Translations under genes and position numbers: made by a program
In this document: positions 8,486 to 17,701 of the stretch, piece by piece
Layout: the number at the start of each line of letters is the position of its first letter
Position numbering within the stretch: the stretch's first letter is position 1
The notes under the pieces: generated by a model
Seen by the model: only the letters and a program-made list of their open reading frames with translations
What the model was told of the DNA's origin: nothing
Databases searched by the model: none
Origin: Zhuqueibacter pondensis
GTDB taxonomy: Bacteria; Zhuqueibacterota; Zhuqueibacteria; Zhuqueibacterales; Zhuqueibacteraceae
Assembly: GCA_034505955.1 (NCBI GenBank)
Contig: JAPDQK010000007.1
Location: forward strand, 72,591 to 136,590
Length of the DNA: 64,000 nt
Direction of reading: 5' to 3'

Positions 8486-9268
8486 ATGAATGGATTCGAA
8501 CTTTTTCGCATTGCTTTTTTGCGCGTGACATTGCTCGATGTGCTCGACATTGTGATTATCAGCTATGTTCTGTACCGGCTGTACTTATTCATTCGCGGTT
8601 CACGCGCCGCGCAAATGGCCGTGGGCCTGGTGCTGATCCTGTTCGTTTCCTGGCTGGCGCATCTCTCCAACATGAGCGGCATCAGCTGGATTTTTGGCAA
8701 GCTCGAGACCATCTGGCTGATTGCCTTTGTGATTCTGTTTCAACCAGAATTGCGCCGCATGCTGGTTTACCTCGGCCAGAGCCCGTTGATTCGTTTTTTT
8801 GTCAAAGTCTCCGGCACGCGCGCGATTGATGAGATCGTGCGGGCAGCGCAGGAACTCTCGCGCCTGCGCTATGGCGGATTGATCGTTTTGGCACGCGACG
8901 ACAGCCTCAAACCCTTTGTCGAGACCGGAATAAAAATTCAAGCAGAAGTTTCCGCGGCATTGCTGGTATCGCTCTTCAATCCGAAGTCACCATTGCACGA
9001 TGGCGCCGTAATCATTGAAAACGACGTTATTGTTACGGCCAAATGTATCCTGCCGCTCACGCAAAATGAGCGCTTCGATAAACGCCTGGGAACAAGACAT
9101 CGGGCGGCACTCGGCCTTTCGGAAGAATCCGATGCCGTCGTGTTGATCATCTCCGAAGAGACCGGCAAACTCTCGATCGCCATGGACGAGCGCTTGCTGT
9201 CAGATCTCAGCATCGAAGAAGTCGAAAATATTCTCATCGCGGCGTTACGACCCAATCCGAATGCGTGA
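8486..9268 (+). CDS. cdaA: Diadenylate cyclase CdaA
   Basis: Makes cyclic di-AMP from two ATP. The 260-residue protein has three N-terminal membrane spans (about 16-34, 43-60, 73-87) and then a DAC (DisA_N) domain. The two hallmark motifs are present: DGA at 172-174 within SPLHDGAVII, and RHR at 204-206 within LGTRHRAALGLSE. Length and layout match CdaA/DacA rather than DisA. In many bacteria cdaA lies near glmM or folP; here folP is about 3.5 kb downstream on the same strand with other genes between. c-di-AMP usually controls osmolyte and potassium transport and cell-wall balance. Confidence 0.95.
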   Translation: MNGFELFRIAFLRVTLLDVLDIVIISYVLYRLYLFIRGSRAAQMAVGLVLILFVSWLAHLSNMSGISWIFGKLETIWLIAFVILFQPELRRMLVYLGQSPLIRFFVKVSGTRAIDEIVRAAQELSRLRYGGLIVLARDDSLKPFVETGIKIQAEVSAALLVSLFNPKSPLHDGAVIIENDVIVTAKCILPLTQNERFDKRLGTRHRAALGLSEESDAVVLIISEETGKLSIAMDERLLSDLSIEEVENILIAALRPNPNA

Positions 9269-9514
9269 ACCCGGCCTCGCTTACCAAAATGTAAAGCTGC
9301 TGAAAAATTTCAGCACCTCTGACTCATTCGTATTTCATGTTTCACGCCGAGACAAGCCTGCCTTTTTCTTCCCGCCGTAAATACTGATTTTGAATATTAT
9401 TTTTCCCAATGTGACATGGCATTAGATTTGAATAATAGTTTCCAAAAATTTAAACGCCATTCGGGCTGATTACATTAATGTAATAACGCAGAAACTGGCG
9501 TCGAAATCTCAAGT

Positions 9515-10873
9515 GTGCGAAACAAATATGGCATGGAATCGATTATGGATTTGGGCACACACGCAATTCAACCCAGTCAATCAGTTGCGAATGTTCCACC
9601 CGTAGAGCTCGTGGCATCGAATTATCCGGGAACAGAAACCTGTACCCAGAAAAAAAAGTCTACTGCCGTGGAAGTTGCCAGGCATCCTGATTCACTCATC
9701 GATGAAACCTGGGTGCCCATGACCGCCCTCCTCGACGCCATGCAGGAAGCCATCAGCGGCGTCGACGAGTATCTATGTGTGAAATACTGGAACACACCGA
9801 TGGCGCGCCTGACCGGAGTGGCACGGGAAGAGGCGCTGCAGCAGCCGCTCTTTTCATTATTGCCCAGCGATTTCGAACGCCATCTCGGGGCCAGCCTCCG
9901 GCAACTTTTTCATCAACAACCAACGGGCAATGACACCGATCACGGACAAAACACAGGCATTGTCGAAGGCAAATTTTCACAGCGCCACGATAATAGCAAG
10001 TTTCTGGACTTTTCTTATCGCATGCGCAGGCTGCCCACCGCCGGCAATCACGGGCTGGCGATCATCTCCTTGCAACCGGTTGTGGAAAGCCGCCGTCAAC
10101 CGCATCGTCAAAAACAGCAGGAACAGCTCGGCCTGCTTGGCAAGCTCAGCGCCAGTCTCGTGCATGAGCTGACCGAGCCCCTGGACACCATTTGCAGCCG
10201 GATCGATAACATCATTACACTCTCTGGCAACAATTGGAATAAGCGTCTGGAAGGCGAACTGCACAGCATTATTACGGAGGTGTACCGGATCAGTTATCTG
10301 ATCAATAATATCATTACACTGTCCAGCAACGACGCCTCGACTTTAATGCAGGTTGACATCAATCATCGCATTTCGGAGGCGATCACTTTGTTGGAGCACA
10401 CACTCAATCGTAAAATTGCTTGCACGATGGCGCTGCAGGATGGTTTGCCGCCGGTGAAGGGCGATCCGATTTTGTTGCTGACGGCTTTTCAGAATCTCCT
10501 GCGGTATGCGGTGGAAGCGGCGGGTGAAGATGCGGTGCCGAAGATTCAAACCGGTTTGGTGCCATTGTCGCAGCCCGCGAACCTGCCGGCGCCAGGCTCT
10601 GCCCGGTTGAATGCCTCCCAGCAACTGCCGGCGAAAGAAAATCCTCCCACCCCACAGCATATCGTCATTAAAATCGAGGACCGCAGCAAGACAACGAAGC
10701 CACCGGTTCTGGCAGACTTGTTCGAACCGCTGTCCAACAACAAGCCGTTCGGTCTCGCCGTCAGTCTCGGCCTGTTTATCAGCAAAAAAATTATTGAGTC
10801 GCATCGCGGCCAGATCAAAGTGAGCAACGAGCCGGGCCGGGGCACGATTTTTACAATTGCCCTGAATGTTTGA
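9515..10873 (+). CDS. PAS/histidine-kinase-like protein with degenerate ATPase domain
   Basis: A 452-residue soluble protein. Residues about 65-190 resemble a PAS domain. Residues 205-280 form the dimerisation helices with a candidate phospho-acceptor H217 in LVHELTEPLD. Residues 300-452 follow the HATPase_c layout, ending with SHRGQIKVSNEPGRGTIFTI. Key ATP-site parts look lost: the N-box reads FQNLLRYAVEA (Tyr where the metal-binding Asn is expected), and no D-x-G-x-G is found, with IEDRSKTTK in its place. It may be a pseudokinase or scaffold. The longest frame starts at GTG 9515; ATGs at 9533 and 9545 are alternatives and no clear ribosome site decides. No adjacent response regulator. Confidence 0.75.
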   Translation: MRNKYGMESIMDLGTHAIQPSQSVANVPPVELVASNYPGTETCTQKKKSTAVEVARHPDSLIDETWVPMTALLDAMQEAISGVDEYLCVKYWNTPMARLTGVAREEALQQPLFSLLPSDFERHLGASLRQLFHQQPTGNDTDHGQNTGIVEGKFSQRHDNSKFLDFSYRMRRLPTAGNHGLAIISLQPVVESRRQPHRQKQQEQLGLLGKLSASLVHELTEPLDTICSRIDNIITLSGNNWNKRLEGELHSIITEVYRISYLINNIITLSSNDASTLMQVDINHRISEAITLLEHTLNRKIACTMALQDGLPPVKGDPILLLTAFQNLLRYAVEAAGEDAVPKIQTGLVPLSQPANLPAPGSARLNASQQLPAKENPPTPQHIVIKIEDRSKTTKPPVLADLFEPLSNNKPFGLAVSLGLFISKKIIESHRGQIKVSNEPGRGTIFTIALNV

Positions 10874-10927
10874 TCAAAACGCCGCCTACACTGATTCGAC
10901 CTCATGCACTGCACCGTAGGCAGCAAC

Positions 10928-10968
10928 AAGCCCCGAGTTCCGAAAGGAATCTCGGGGCTTATGTTTTT
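10928..10968 (+). terminator. Rho-independent terminator after the kinase-like gene
   Basis: AAGCCCCGAG (10928-10937), then TTCC-GAAA-GGAA, then CTCGGGGCTT (10951-10960) form a long GC-rich hairpin with one bulged T. It is followed by a T-rich tail (10963-10967). It sits 54 nt after the stop at 10873 and is only followed by T residues on the plus strand. Confidence 0.9.
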
Positions 10969-10997
10969 GGAAAGTCACTGAAATTTTATTTACGGAA

Positions 10998-12026
10998 TCA
11001 TCCATTCTTCGTTTCATGACGCTGGCGCAGAGAACGTAGCACCGCCTCCCACACCACCTCGACCTCCAATTTTTTCATACAATCGTGTGTCACGATTTTG
11101 CAAGTCACACCATTGCAGCCAAGACACGGCAATCCGTCTTTTAGCACGATTTCGTGCCCTTCTCCCCACGGGCCTTGCAGATCCGGCCGGGTAGGGCCGT
11201 AAATGCCGACCACCGGTGTGCCCCTCGCGGCGGCCAAATGCAGCGGTCCGGAATCATTGGAGATCAGCAAAGTTAATCGCGCGAGCAGGGCGGCAAGTTG
11301 TTTGAGGTTCGTCGCTGGGGCCAACAACGCCGGCGCTTGCATCATCTGCGCGATAAGTTTCACGTCGTCCAATTCTCCCGGGCCCCAAAGAAGCAGAACG
11401 ACCGCATTCAGCTCACGGCGCAAGCGGTCACCGAGCTGCGCAAAAGCTTCCAATGGCCAACGCTTGGTATACCAACCTCCCGAAGCATTCAAACCGATCA
11501 CCAAACGATCCTGCAAACCATGTTCCTGCCAAAATTGTGCCGCAGAGTTTTCGCTATCCGCATCGACTGCAACATGGAGTTTCCGGGTGACGATCGGAAT
11601 TTGCAGCACACGCAAGGCATCCAAATTGAAATCAACTTCATGGACCTGATCGCCACGCGGCGTGACTTTAATGTTATAAGCGAATTTGCGACCGCGAAAA
11701 CGAAAGCCGACGCGTATTCCGGCGCCACTCAACCAGGTGAATAATGCACTGCGCGGATTACCGAACAGGTCAAATACCGCATCATAACGGCGTTGGCGCA
11801 CTTGCTGAATGAGCCACCGGCTTGCTCCCGACTGCTGGCGATCCAAAATCAAGACTTCATGAATCGACGGGTGTCCGCTGACAACTGGCGCGCACGGCTT
11901 TTCCGTGAGAAAATCAATCTGTGCCTGCGGAAATGCCTGCCGCAGATTTTCCAACACGGGCGTGGCAAGAATCACGTCGCCAAGCGCACGTAATTTAATG
12001 ACGAGTATTTTCTTCAGATTTTTCAT
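10998..12026 (-). CDS. Glycosyltransferase family 9 (heptosyltransferase-like)
   Basis: A 342-residue GT9 protein, the family of ADP-heptose:LPS heptosyltransferases. The N-terminal half begins ILVIKLRALGDVILATPVL, the typical GT9 first strand and loop. The C-terminal half has ISNDSGPLHLAAARGTPVVG followed by IYGPT, which binds the nucleotide sugar. Near the end are cysteines in LPCLGCNGVTC and HDC, as often seen in this family. It probably adds heptose or a related sugar to LPS core at the inner-membrane face. It fits with gmhA and gmhB at 22.8-24 kb, which make the heptose precursor. Confidence 0.92.
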   Translation of the reverse strand: MKNLKKILVIKLRALGDVILATPVLENLRQAFPQAQIDFLTEKPCAPVVSGHPSIHEVLILDRQQSGASRWLIQQVRQRRYDAVFDLFGNPRSALFTWLSGAGIRVGFRFRGRKFAYNIKVTPRGDQVHEVDFNLDALRVLQIPIVTRKLHVAVDADSENSAAQFWQEHGLQDRLVIGLNASGGWYTKRWPLEAFAQLGDRLRRELNAVVLLLWGPGELDDVKLIAQMMQAPALLAPATNLKQLAALLARLTLLISNDSGPLHLAAARGTPVVGIYGPTRPDLQGPWGEGHEIVLKDGLPCLGCNGVTCKIVTHDCMKKLEVEVVWEAVLRSLRQRHETKNG

Positions 12027-12104
12027 GCAAAAAGAAACTTATACACGCCTTTCCTCAAAGGCAAGAAAATTCCCTGGTCGACGTGATCCCTCAGTTATCG
12101 GTAT

Positions 12105-12689
12105 TTAATTATTCGGCAAAAACACCCGGCACAAATCTTCAAAGCGTGCCACCACCTCCGGCCCCCATTTGCCCAGCTTCTCGTGAATCCGTTGCGGTTT
12201 CTTTTCGCGAAAAAGCTTGTGCGGTGTTTTGGAATAGAATTTGTCTGCGAGACAAATAATCTTTTCTTCAATGGTGACGGGCAGATAATCACGAACGGGC
12301 AAGGGCAATGCTTGCCGCAGCACATCTTCACGGGAAATTCCTGCACCAGTGTGTCGTTCGCAGACCAGCGCGTGCCGGGGCAAGCCTTCGCCCTCCAAAA
12401 GCTCACGGCCAATCACACCGTGGCGGACATAGGGTTCGGTGCCGGTGCAAAAGATCACGGGCGCATCACAACGAAAAATGCCGAGGTCATGCAGCATTGC
12501 GGCTTCGTAAATGAATGACAAATCAATCTGTGCCTCCGGATTTCGCGTTTGAAAGTTCACAGCGAGGTCAAGCGCTTTTTTGGCAACCAAAACACTGTGT
12601 GTGACTAATATCCGATACAATTCACTTTCCGGATCATAGTATTTGTGAATAATCGCAAAAGGGTTTATATTGTACATTGTCTCGGTCAT
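12105..12689 (-). CDS. HD-domain phosphohydrolase-like protein
   Basis: A 194-residue protein with an HD metal-binding domain: H in YRILVTHSVLVAKKAL, the HD pair in AAMLHDLGIF and a C-terminal D in IICLADKFYSK. This H...HD...D pattern is the metal site of HD hydrolases acting on nucleotides. Small stand-alone HD proteins of this type are common in Bacteroidota but their substrates are mostly unknown. The frame is open to 12788, but the ATG at 12689 is used because the longer start would overlap the region in front of the divergent folP. Ends 78 nt before the GT9 start, same strand. Confidence 0.82.
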   Translation of the reverse strand: MTETMYNINPFAIIHKYYDPESELYRILVTHSVLVAKKALDLAVNFQTRNPEAQIDLSFIYEAAMLHDLGIFRCDAPVIFCTGTEPYVRHGVIGRELLEGEGLPRHALVCERHTGAGISREDVLRQALPLPVRDYLPVTIEEKIICLADKFYSKTPHKLFREKKPQRIHEKLGKWGPEVVARFEDLCRVFLPNN

Positions 12690-12792
12690 GAAAAAGATTC
12701 CGGATGTTTGTTCCTTGGCTCCAACGAACACAACCCGGGTGTCTAACAACAACCATCTAACATCCCAAAACCAGCAATCAGGGACCAAAATT

Positions 12793-14004
12793 ATGACCAG
12801 TTATTCAATTCGCAAACTCCACCTCGCGAGCAATCATGACATAACGACGGAATTCGGCTCGACCCAACCGGAACAGCAAACAAGACTGCTTTCCTGCCTG
12901 CAAAAATACCCCTGCAGTCTCAAAGTAATTGTCCGCGAAGGGATTTTTCCTCCTGATTTGGCTGGCATTCTCGCACAACACGGGATCCCGTGCCACCTGA
13001 TGACGAGCCTCAAAAGCTGTCTATTTTCTGATCTCGCCACTTTGCAAACATACGCGAACACTCAAAAATATATTTCCCGCGATGAAGAGATTTTTGCAAC
13101 GGCGCTGCGCCAATTTCTCGAGCGGCTACAACGTGAAACGTTTGTGATTCCCACCAGGCCCAAACCTTTATCAGCCGGTGCTCGCACGCTGATCATGGGC
13201 GTGCTCAACTGTACGCCGGACTCGTTTTACGATGGCGGCCGGTATTTCTCCCATGAAGCAGCCATCGCGCACGGGCACCGCCTGGCCGAAGCCGGCGCCG
13301 ACATCATCGACATCGGCGGTGAATCCACCCGGCCCAAAGGTGTTTATGGTGAAGGCGCAGCACCGGTAGCAGCGGAAGAAGAGATGCGCCGCGTCATTCC
13401 GGTGATCGCAGCGCTCGCGCAAACCCTCACCATACCCCTCAGTATCGATACGTACAAAGCCCAAGTCGCGGAGGCCGCGGTTCATGCGGGCGCAAGCCTG
13501 GTCAATGACATCAGCGGTCTTCAATTCGATGCGCAGATGCCGGCAACGGTGGCGCGCCTGGGCGTGCCGGTGGTGATCATGCACACGAAGGGGACGCCGG
13601 CTGATATGCAAACCAATCCGGGGTACGAAAATTTGATGGACGAGCTGTACCTGCATTTGGAGAAACAGATCGAGGTCGCGCGTCTTGCCGGCATTCCCGA
13701 GGATCGCATCGTCATTGATCCCGGTATTGGCTTCGGCAAGCGTGTGGAGGATAATTACGAAATTTTGCGACGTTTGCCGGAATTCCGCGGACTTGGCTGC
13801 CCGATCCTCGTCGGGCCCTCGAGAAAATCTTTTGTGGGAAAGGTGTTGAATCTACCGCCGGCGCAGCGCTTGGAGGGCACCGCCGCTGCCGTGACTGCCG
13901 CCGTGCTGAACGGCGCACACCTCATCCGCGTTCACGATGTGATGGAGATGCGACGCGTGGCCTTGATTGCCGATCTGATCGCCGGCCGGATTGAAGTCCA
14001 TTAG
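12793..14004 (+). CDS. folP: Dihydropteroate synthase FolP with long N-terminal extension
   Basis: Joins p-aminobenzoate to the pterin diphosphate in folate synthesis. The DHPS barrel starts near residue 132 with TLIMGVLNCTPDSFYDGG and includes DIIDIGGESTRP, a DTYKAQVAEAAV segment, LVNDISGLQ, MHTKGTP, DPGIGFGK and GPSRKSF, all family motifs. About 130 residues precede the barrel and resemble nothing I can name. Longer DHPS proteins of about 400 residues are known in several phyla. The ATG at 12793 is preferred since a frame open from 12670 would overlap the divergent HD gene. The gap between the two starts (12690-12792) should hold both promoters. Confidence 0.95.
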   Translation: MTSYSIRKLHLASNHDITTEFGSTQPEQQTRLLSCLQKYPCSLKVIVREGIFPPDLAGILAQHGIPCHLMTSLKSCLFSDLATLQTYANTQKYISRDEEIFATALRQFLERLQRETFVIPTRPKPLSAGARTLIMGVLNCTPDSFYDGGRYFSHEAAIAHGHRLAEAGADIIDIGGESTRPKGVYGEGAAPVAAEEEMRRVIPVIAALAQTLTIPLSIDTYKAQVAEAAVHAGASLVNDISGLQFDAQMPATVARLGVPVVIMHTKGTPADMQTNPGYENLMDELYLHLEKQIEVARLAGIPEDRIVIDPGIGFGKRVEDNYEILRRLPEFRGLGCPILVGPSRKSFVGKVLNLPPAQRLEGTAAAVTAAVLNGAHLIRVHDVMEMRRVALIADLIAGRIEVH

Positions 14005-14046
14005 TTTCTAATAAGTTAAATCAGTGCAAAAAAAGCAAAGAAATTA

Positions 14047-14104
14047 ACAACGGATTACGCAGATTGCGCGGATTTAATCCGTGTAATCTGTGAAATCCGT
14101 TGTT
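14047..14104. repeat. Imperfect palindromic repeat of the 'aatccgtgtaatctgtg' type
   Basis: AACGGATTACGCAGATT (14049-14065) is followed after about 20 nt by AATCTGTGAAATCCGTT (14085-14101), forming an imperfect inverted repeat between folP and the PBP gene, which converge. No T run follows on either strand. Sequences of this wording recur as dispersed intergenic repeats in many environmental genomes (from memory). Confidence 0.5.
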
Positions 14105-14244
14105 AGGCTTGCCCCTGTTTGGTTCCGGCTTGTCCGGGTTGTGATGTCGTGTTGGAGCATCGGTGCCGCGGATGATTGCAGCCTTGGCGCATGGCATCAT
14201 CCATTGCACTATTGAGCTGGCATGTCAGCGCGTGTGTGTCAGGG

Positions 14245-16392
14245 CTACCGTTGCCGTCGGAGGTTTCGTTCGCGGCCGCGGTGCAAGCCGCAGTGCGTGG
14301 TCGGCTCGGAACCGGCTTTGAAAACTTCGGAGTAAACGCTGGGACATTCTTCATTGGCAAGCCTCTTCGTGGTGGCGCAAATTTCTACCCGCACGATTCC
14401 CGGCGGAACTGGAAAATCTTCCACCGGCAGGCCGAGCGTATCGTGCACGGCTTTCATATACGGCCCCCAAATGGGTAACGCCACGGTTGCGCCGGTCTCG
14501 CCTTTTTCAAAAGCCATATCCTGCCGATCAAAGCCGACCCAGACGCCAGTGGCCAATTGCGGCGTAAAACCGATAAACCAGGCGTCGCGGAAATCGTTCG
14601 TGGTTCCGGTTTTTCCGGCAACCGGCCGATAAAATTGATAACGCGAACGCATACCGGCGGCCGTTCCGCGGCCATAGTCAATCACCGAGCGGAGCATGTC
14701 GGTCATGATGTAGGCCGTCTCTTTGCTCAAAACTTCCTTGCCATTGGGCCGATTATCCTCCAAAACATTTCCATCCTTGTCCTCCACGCGCAAAATCGCA
14801 ATGGGCTCCATGCGCACGCCTTGATTGGCAAACGCGGAGAAGGCCGAGGTGATTTCCAGGGGAATCACTTCTCCGGCGCCGAGGGCAATGGCATCATACG
14901 GCGGAATGTTGGTGGTTAATCCCATGCGATGGGCATATTCAACAACCACAGCCGGTTTGGTCACCTCCTGCAAGAGCCGGACTGTCGGTAAATTCAAAGA
15001 GCGCGCCAACGCTTCGCGCAGCGTGACAATACCGCCAATGGTGTTGTCATAATTGTGCGGCCGCCATTCCGTCCCATCAAACAATTTCACCACCACCGGC
15101 TGGTTAATGACTTCGTAGTTCGGCGGATAACCATTATCGATCACGGTCGTGTAAACGAAAGGTTTGAAGGCCGAGCCGGGTTGGCGTTGTGCTTGCACGG
15201 CACGATTGAATTTATTCTCCTCGAAGTCCCGGCCACCGACCATGGCGCGGATGTAACCGGTGGCGGGTTCGATCGTGACCAGCGCGGCCTGCACCGGCCG
15301 GCGTTTGCTGAGCATGCCGTTGAAGAGCGCCGAGTCCGCCATCACTTGCCGGAGCGTCATGCCGAGGGTATCGAGCGTCGCCTGGTCAAAAATTTTCAAA
15401 TGCTCCCGTTCGGCGACCACTCGTTTGTTGACACGGCGTTGCATTTCCTGCAGTTGGCGTGCCACGAATTTTTCAGCCAGGCTCTGGGCGCGCGTATCCA
15501 ATGTGGTATAAATCTTCAATCCGCGGGTCAACAAATCTTCGCCATATCTCTGCCACAGCAGTTGTCGCACATATTCGGTAAAATACGGCGCCACACCATA
15601 ATGCTCGTTCGCCGGGCGATCAATCACACCCAGGGGCATGGTTTTATAGGACAGATAGTCTTGTTTGCTGAGTTTGCCGTTGCGATACATGTTGGTCAGC
15701 ACCAAGTTGCGACGCGCCAGACAACCGCCAGGATTGCGCAGTGGCGAGAGTAACTCCGGTCTTTGCACCAACGCCACCAATGTCGCGGATTCATGGGGCT
15801 GCAAATTCTCCACGTCCTTGCCAAAATATTTTTGTGCAGCCATTTGCACACCGTGCGCGCCATGCCCGAGATAAACCTGATTGAGATACATTTCCAAAAT
15901 CTCATCTTTTGTGTAAGTGCGCTCGATCTGTATCGCCGTAAGCATTTCACGAACCTTACGCGCAACGGTTTTGTCGGGCGTGAGATACAGCAGGCGGGCA
16001 AGCTGCTGGGTGACGGTGCTGGCGCCCTGGCGTTTTTCCATGTGGATCAGATCAATGGCGACGGCCTGCATCAATCGTACGGTATTGACACCCCAATGGC
16101 TGTAAAAACGCTGATCTTCTGTTGCCAGCAACGCGTCCTTCAGATGCTGAGGCATCTTTTCCAGTGGCACAAAGGATCGCCGTTCCTCGAAGAACTCTTT
16201 GATGACTTTACCATCCGCAGAATAAACTTTCGATACCAGCTTTGGGCGGTATTCCTCGAGCTGTGTCAGCGAAGGCAAATCCCGGCTGAGATAATAGATA
16301 TAGAAAAAACCGGGAATGAATATCGCCGCCACCAGGACGCCGAAAATGATCCAGGTGGTCTTGGAACGCAGCGTGACAGATGAAAAATTCAT
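14245..16392 (-). CDS. Class A penicillin-binding protein (PBP1A-like)
   Basis: Bifunctional peptidoglycan synthase anchored in the inner membrane. The 715 residues have a short cytosolic N-terminus, a membrane span (12-35), a GT51 glycosyltransferase with catalytic E92 in ATEDQRFYSHWGVN and the QGASTVTQQLAR motif (122-133), and a transpeptidase with SAFK (407-410), SLN (465-467) and KTGT (594-597). The frame is open to 16701, but that would overlap lpxH. ATG 16392 has AAGGA 7 nt upstream and gives a normal N-terminus; ATG 16509 is possible. The tail is short, without the OB insertion typical of proteobacterial PBP1a. Confidence 0.95.
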   Translation of the reverse strand: MNFSSVTLRSKTTWIIFGVLVAAIFIPGFFYIYYLSRDLPSLTQLEEYRPKLVSKVYSADGKVIKEFFEERRSFVPLEKMPQHLKDALLATEDQRFYSHWGVNTVRLMQAVAIDLIHMEKRQGASTVTQQLARLLYLTPDKTVARKVREMLTAIQIERTYTKDEILEMYLNQVYLGHGAHGVQMAAQKYFGKDVENLQPHESATLVALVQRPELLSPLRNPGGCLARRNLVLTNMYRNGKLSKQDYLSYKTMPLGVIDRPANEHYGVAPYFTEYVRQLLWQRYGEDLLTRGLKIYTTLDTRAQSLAEKFVARQLQEMQRRVNKRVVAEREHLKIFDQATLDTLGMTLRQVMADSALFNGMLSKRRPVQAALVTIEPATGYIRAMVGGRDFEENKFNRAVQAQRQPGSAFKPFVYTTVIDNGYPPNYEVINQPVVVKLFDGTEWRPHNYDNTIGGIVTLREALARSLNLPTVRLLQEVTKPAVVVEYAHRMGLTTNIPPYDAIALGAGEVIPLEITSAFSAFANQGVRMEPIAILRVEDKDGNVLEDNRPNGKEVLSKETAYIMTDMLRSVIDYGRGTAAGMRSRYQFYRPVAGKTGTTNDFRDAWFIGFTPQLATGVWVGFDRQDMAFEKGETGATVALPIWGPYMKAVHDTLGLPVEDFPVPPGIVRVEICATTKRLANEECPSVYSEVFKAGSEPTTHCGLHRGRERNLRRQR

Positions 16393-16537
16393 GGTGTCGT
16401 CCTTCAAAAGACTGTTTCGGCCTGCAGGTTGTCGAGAAATCTGGCGTGCTGGGCGGCGCAGCAGGTCCCGTGAGAATTTTTTGTTTTGCTGGCGAAAATA
16501 GCGCTTCATGAAAATGGCGAAGGCTTGTCCTGTCCGT

Positions 16538-17314
16538 TCAACCCCCGTGTGGCCCAAGATCGACTGCCGGTCTGCTTTCAAAATACAGTTTCTGCTCCGG
16601 CCAGGTCCGCAATTGCGGACCGCTTTCGTCGAACTGGCAGTATGTAAAATGCTCCATCCAGTCCCCCAGATTGATAAAAATTTTTTGGCCAATGGACTCA
16701 AACAACGGCTTGTGGGTGTGACCCATCACCACGATGTCATGACCTTCGGCAAATTTTGTTTCGGCGTAACTGCGATAATCGCGCTCCCAAGTGTTGGGAT
16801 TGTCTTTGATGGATCGGCTGGTGTGCGACATCAGTTTGGCGAAGGGAATACCCACATCCGGATGCACCCAACGATACAAAGCAATATTGAGCGGGTTTTT
16901 GAAAATGCGCTTCAGCAACCGGTAACCACCATCATTCTTGGCCACACCGTCGCCGTGGATGAGGTAACAGCGATAGCCACACAAATCCCGAGTCAAGTCG
17001 TTTTCATGAATGCTCAGACCGACCTCGTGGCGCAAAAAATTGCCCACCCACAAATCATGATTGCCAGCGACGTAATCAATGGGCACACCCGATGCGCGCA
17101 ACTCATACAGCTTTGCCAAAACCGCAAAATTGCGGCTTGGGATGGCGTGCCGATATTCAAACCAAAAATCGAAGAGATCGCCCAGGATGAACAGCCCGGC
17201 GCCGCACTGTTTGACGTGCTCAAGAAACTCGATAAGCCGGCGCTGGCGAAGTTCCTCGTCTTCGCAATCAGGCGCGCCCAGATGAGCGTCAGAGAAGAAA
17301 AAGTACGTTGGCAT
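16538..17314 (-). CDS. lpxH: UDP-2,3-diacylglucosamine diphosphatase-like phosphoesterase (LpxH family)
   Basis: A 258-residue calcineurin-like metallophosphoesterase. Metal motifs are in the LpxH order: SDAHLG (8-13), GDLFDFW, GNHDLW, LIHGDG and VMGHTHKP. The FEYRHAIPSRNF segment also fits LpxH. In lipid A synthesis this enzyme cleaves UDP-2,3-diacylglucosamine to lipid X and UMP at the inner membrane. Some bacteria carry similar phosphoesterases with other roles, so the gene name is the best guess rather than certain. It lies 145 nt upstream of the PBP gene on the same strand. Confidence 0.87.
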   Translation of the reverse strand: MPTYFFFSDAHLGAPDCEDEELRQRRLIEFLEHVKQCGAGLFILGDLFDFWFEYRHAIPSRNFAVLAKLYELRASGVPIDYVAGNHDLWVGNFLRHEVGLSIHENDLTRDLCGYRCYLIHGDGVAKNDGGYRLLKRIFKNPLNIALYRWVHPDVGIPFAKLMSHTSRSIKDNPNTWERDYRSYAETKFAEGHDIVVMGHTHKPLFESIGQKIFINLGDWMEHFTYCQFDESGPQLRTWPEQKLYFESRPAVDLGPHGG

Positions 17315-17701
17315 TGCAAATTCGTGTCACTGGAAGTCCGTCTGCCCGCCGGTCCATCATTACAAACTTCCATCAGGATCCGACCTGAATAATTTATAGA
17401 AAACCTCTGCAAAATGCAAGACTTCCTTTGTGTAACCGTTCATGTCGATTTCCGGCGCCTGGACGCATTTGGATTTGCTTTTTTCCGGTTTGCATGGTAT
17501 ATTAACCCCGATAATTCATGAGCCATATTTTCAGGCTTGAGCCGATAGCAGAGTGCTGTCGATTTATGCATCGCGTGAATTATCGGGGTTAAGCCACATT
17601 CAGTTTTACGGGTTTTCATTCAGCAGAAAATGTCTTGACGGTAGAGCAGTATTAACAATCAGTTGGAATCACAGCATGTATTCAATTTCAAGGGAGAAGC
17701 C
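17315..17701. other. Intergenic region between divergent genes, contains a MITE-like element
   Basis: The 387 nt between the lpxH start and the next plus-strand gene hold a 91-bp element with terminal inverted repeats (17502-17592). The rest contains no gene I can support. GGGAG before 17702 is the ribosome binding site of the downstream gene. Confidence 0.8.
17502..17592 (+). mobile_element. 91-bp MITE-like element, copy 1
   Basis: The element starts TTAACCCCGATAATTCA (17502-17518) and ends with the exact reverse complement TGAATTATCGGGGTTAA (17576-17592). A second copy of the same length is at 57214-57304 in reverse orientation, identical at about 80 of 91 positions including the non-palindromic middle. 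It carries no coding capacity. TTAA at both tips may be a duplicated target site, as used by piggyBac-related transposases; the IS1380 family is one possible source (inference). Confidence 0.85.

Noticed and set aside
16393..16701. Longer start for the class A PBP
   Set aside because: Overlaps lpxH by more than 160 nt and gives a non-typical basic N-terminus; ATG 16392 has a good ribosome site.
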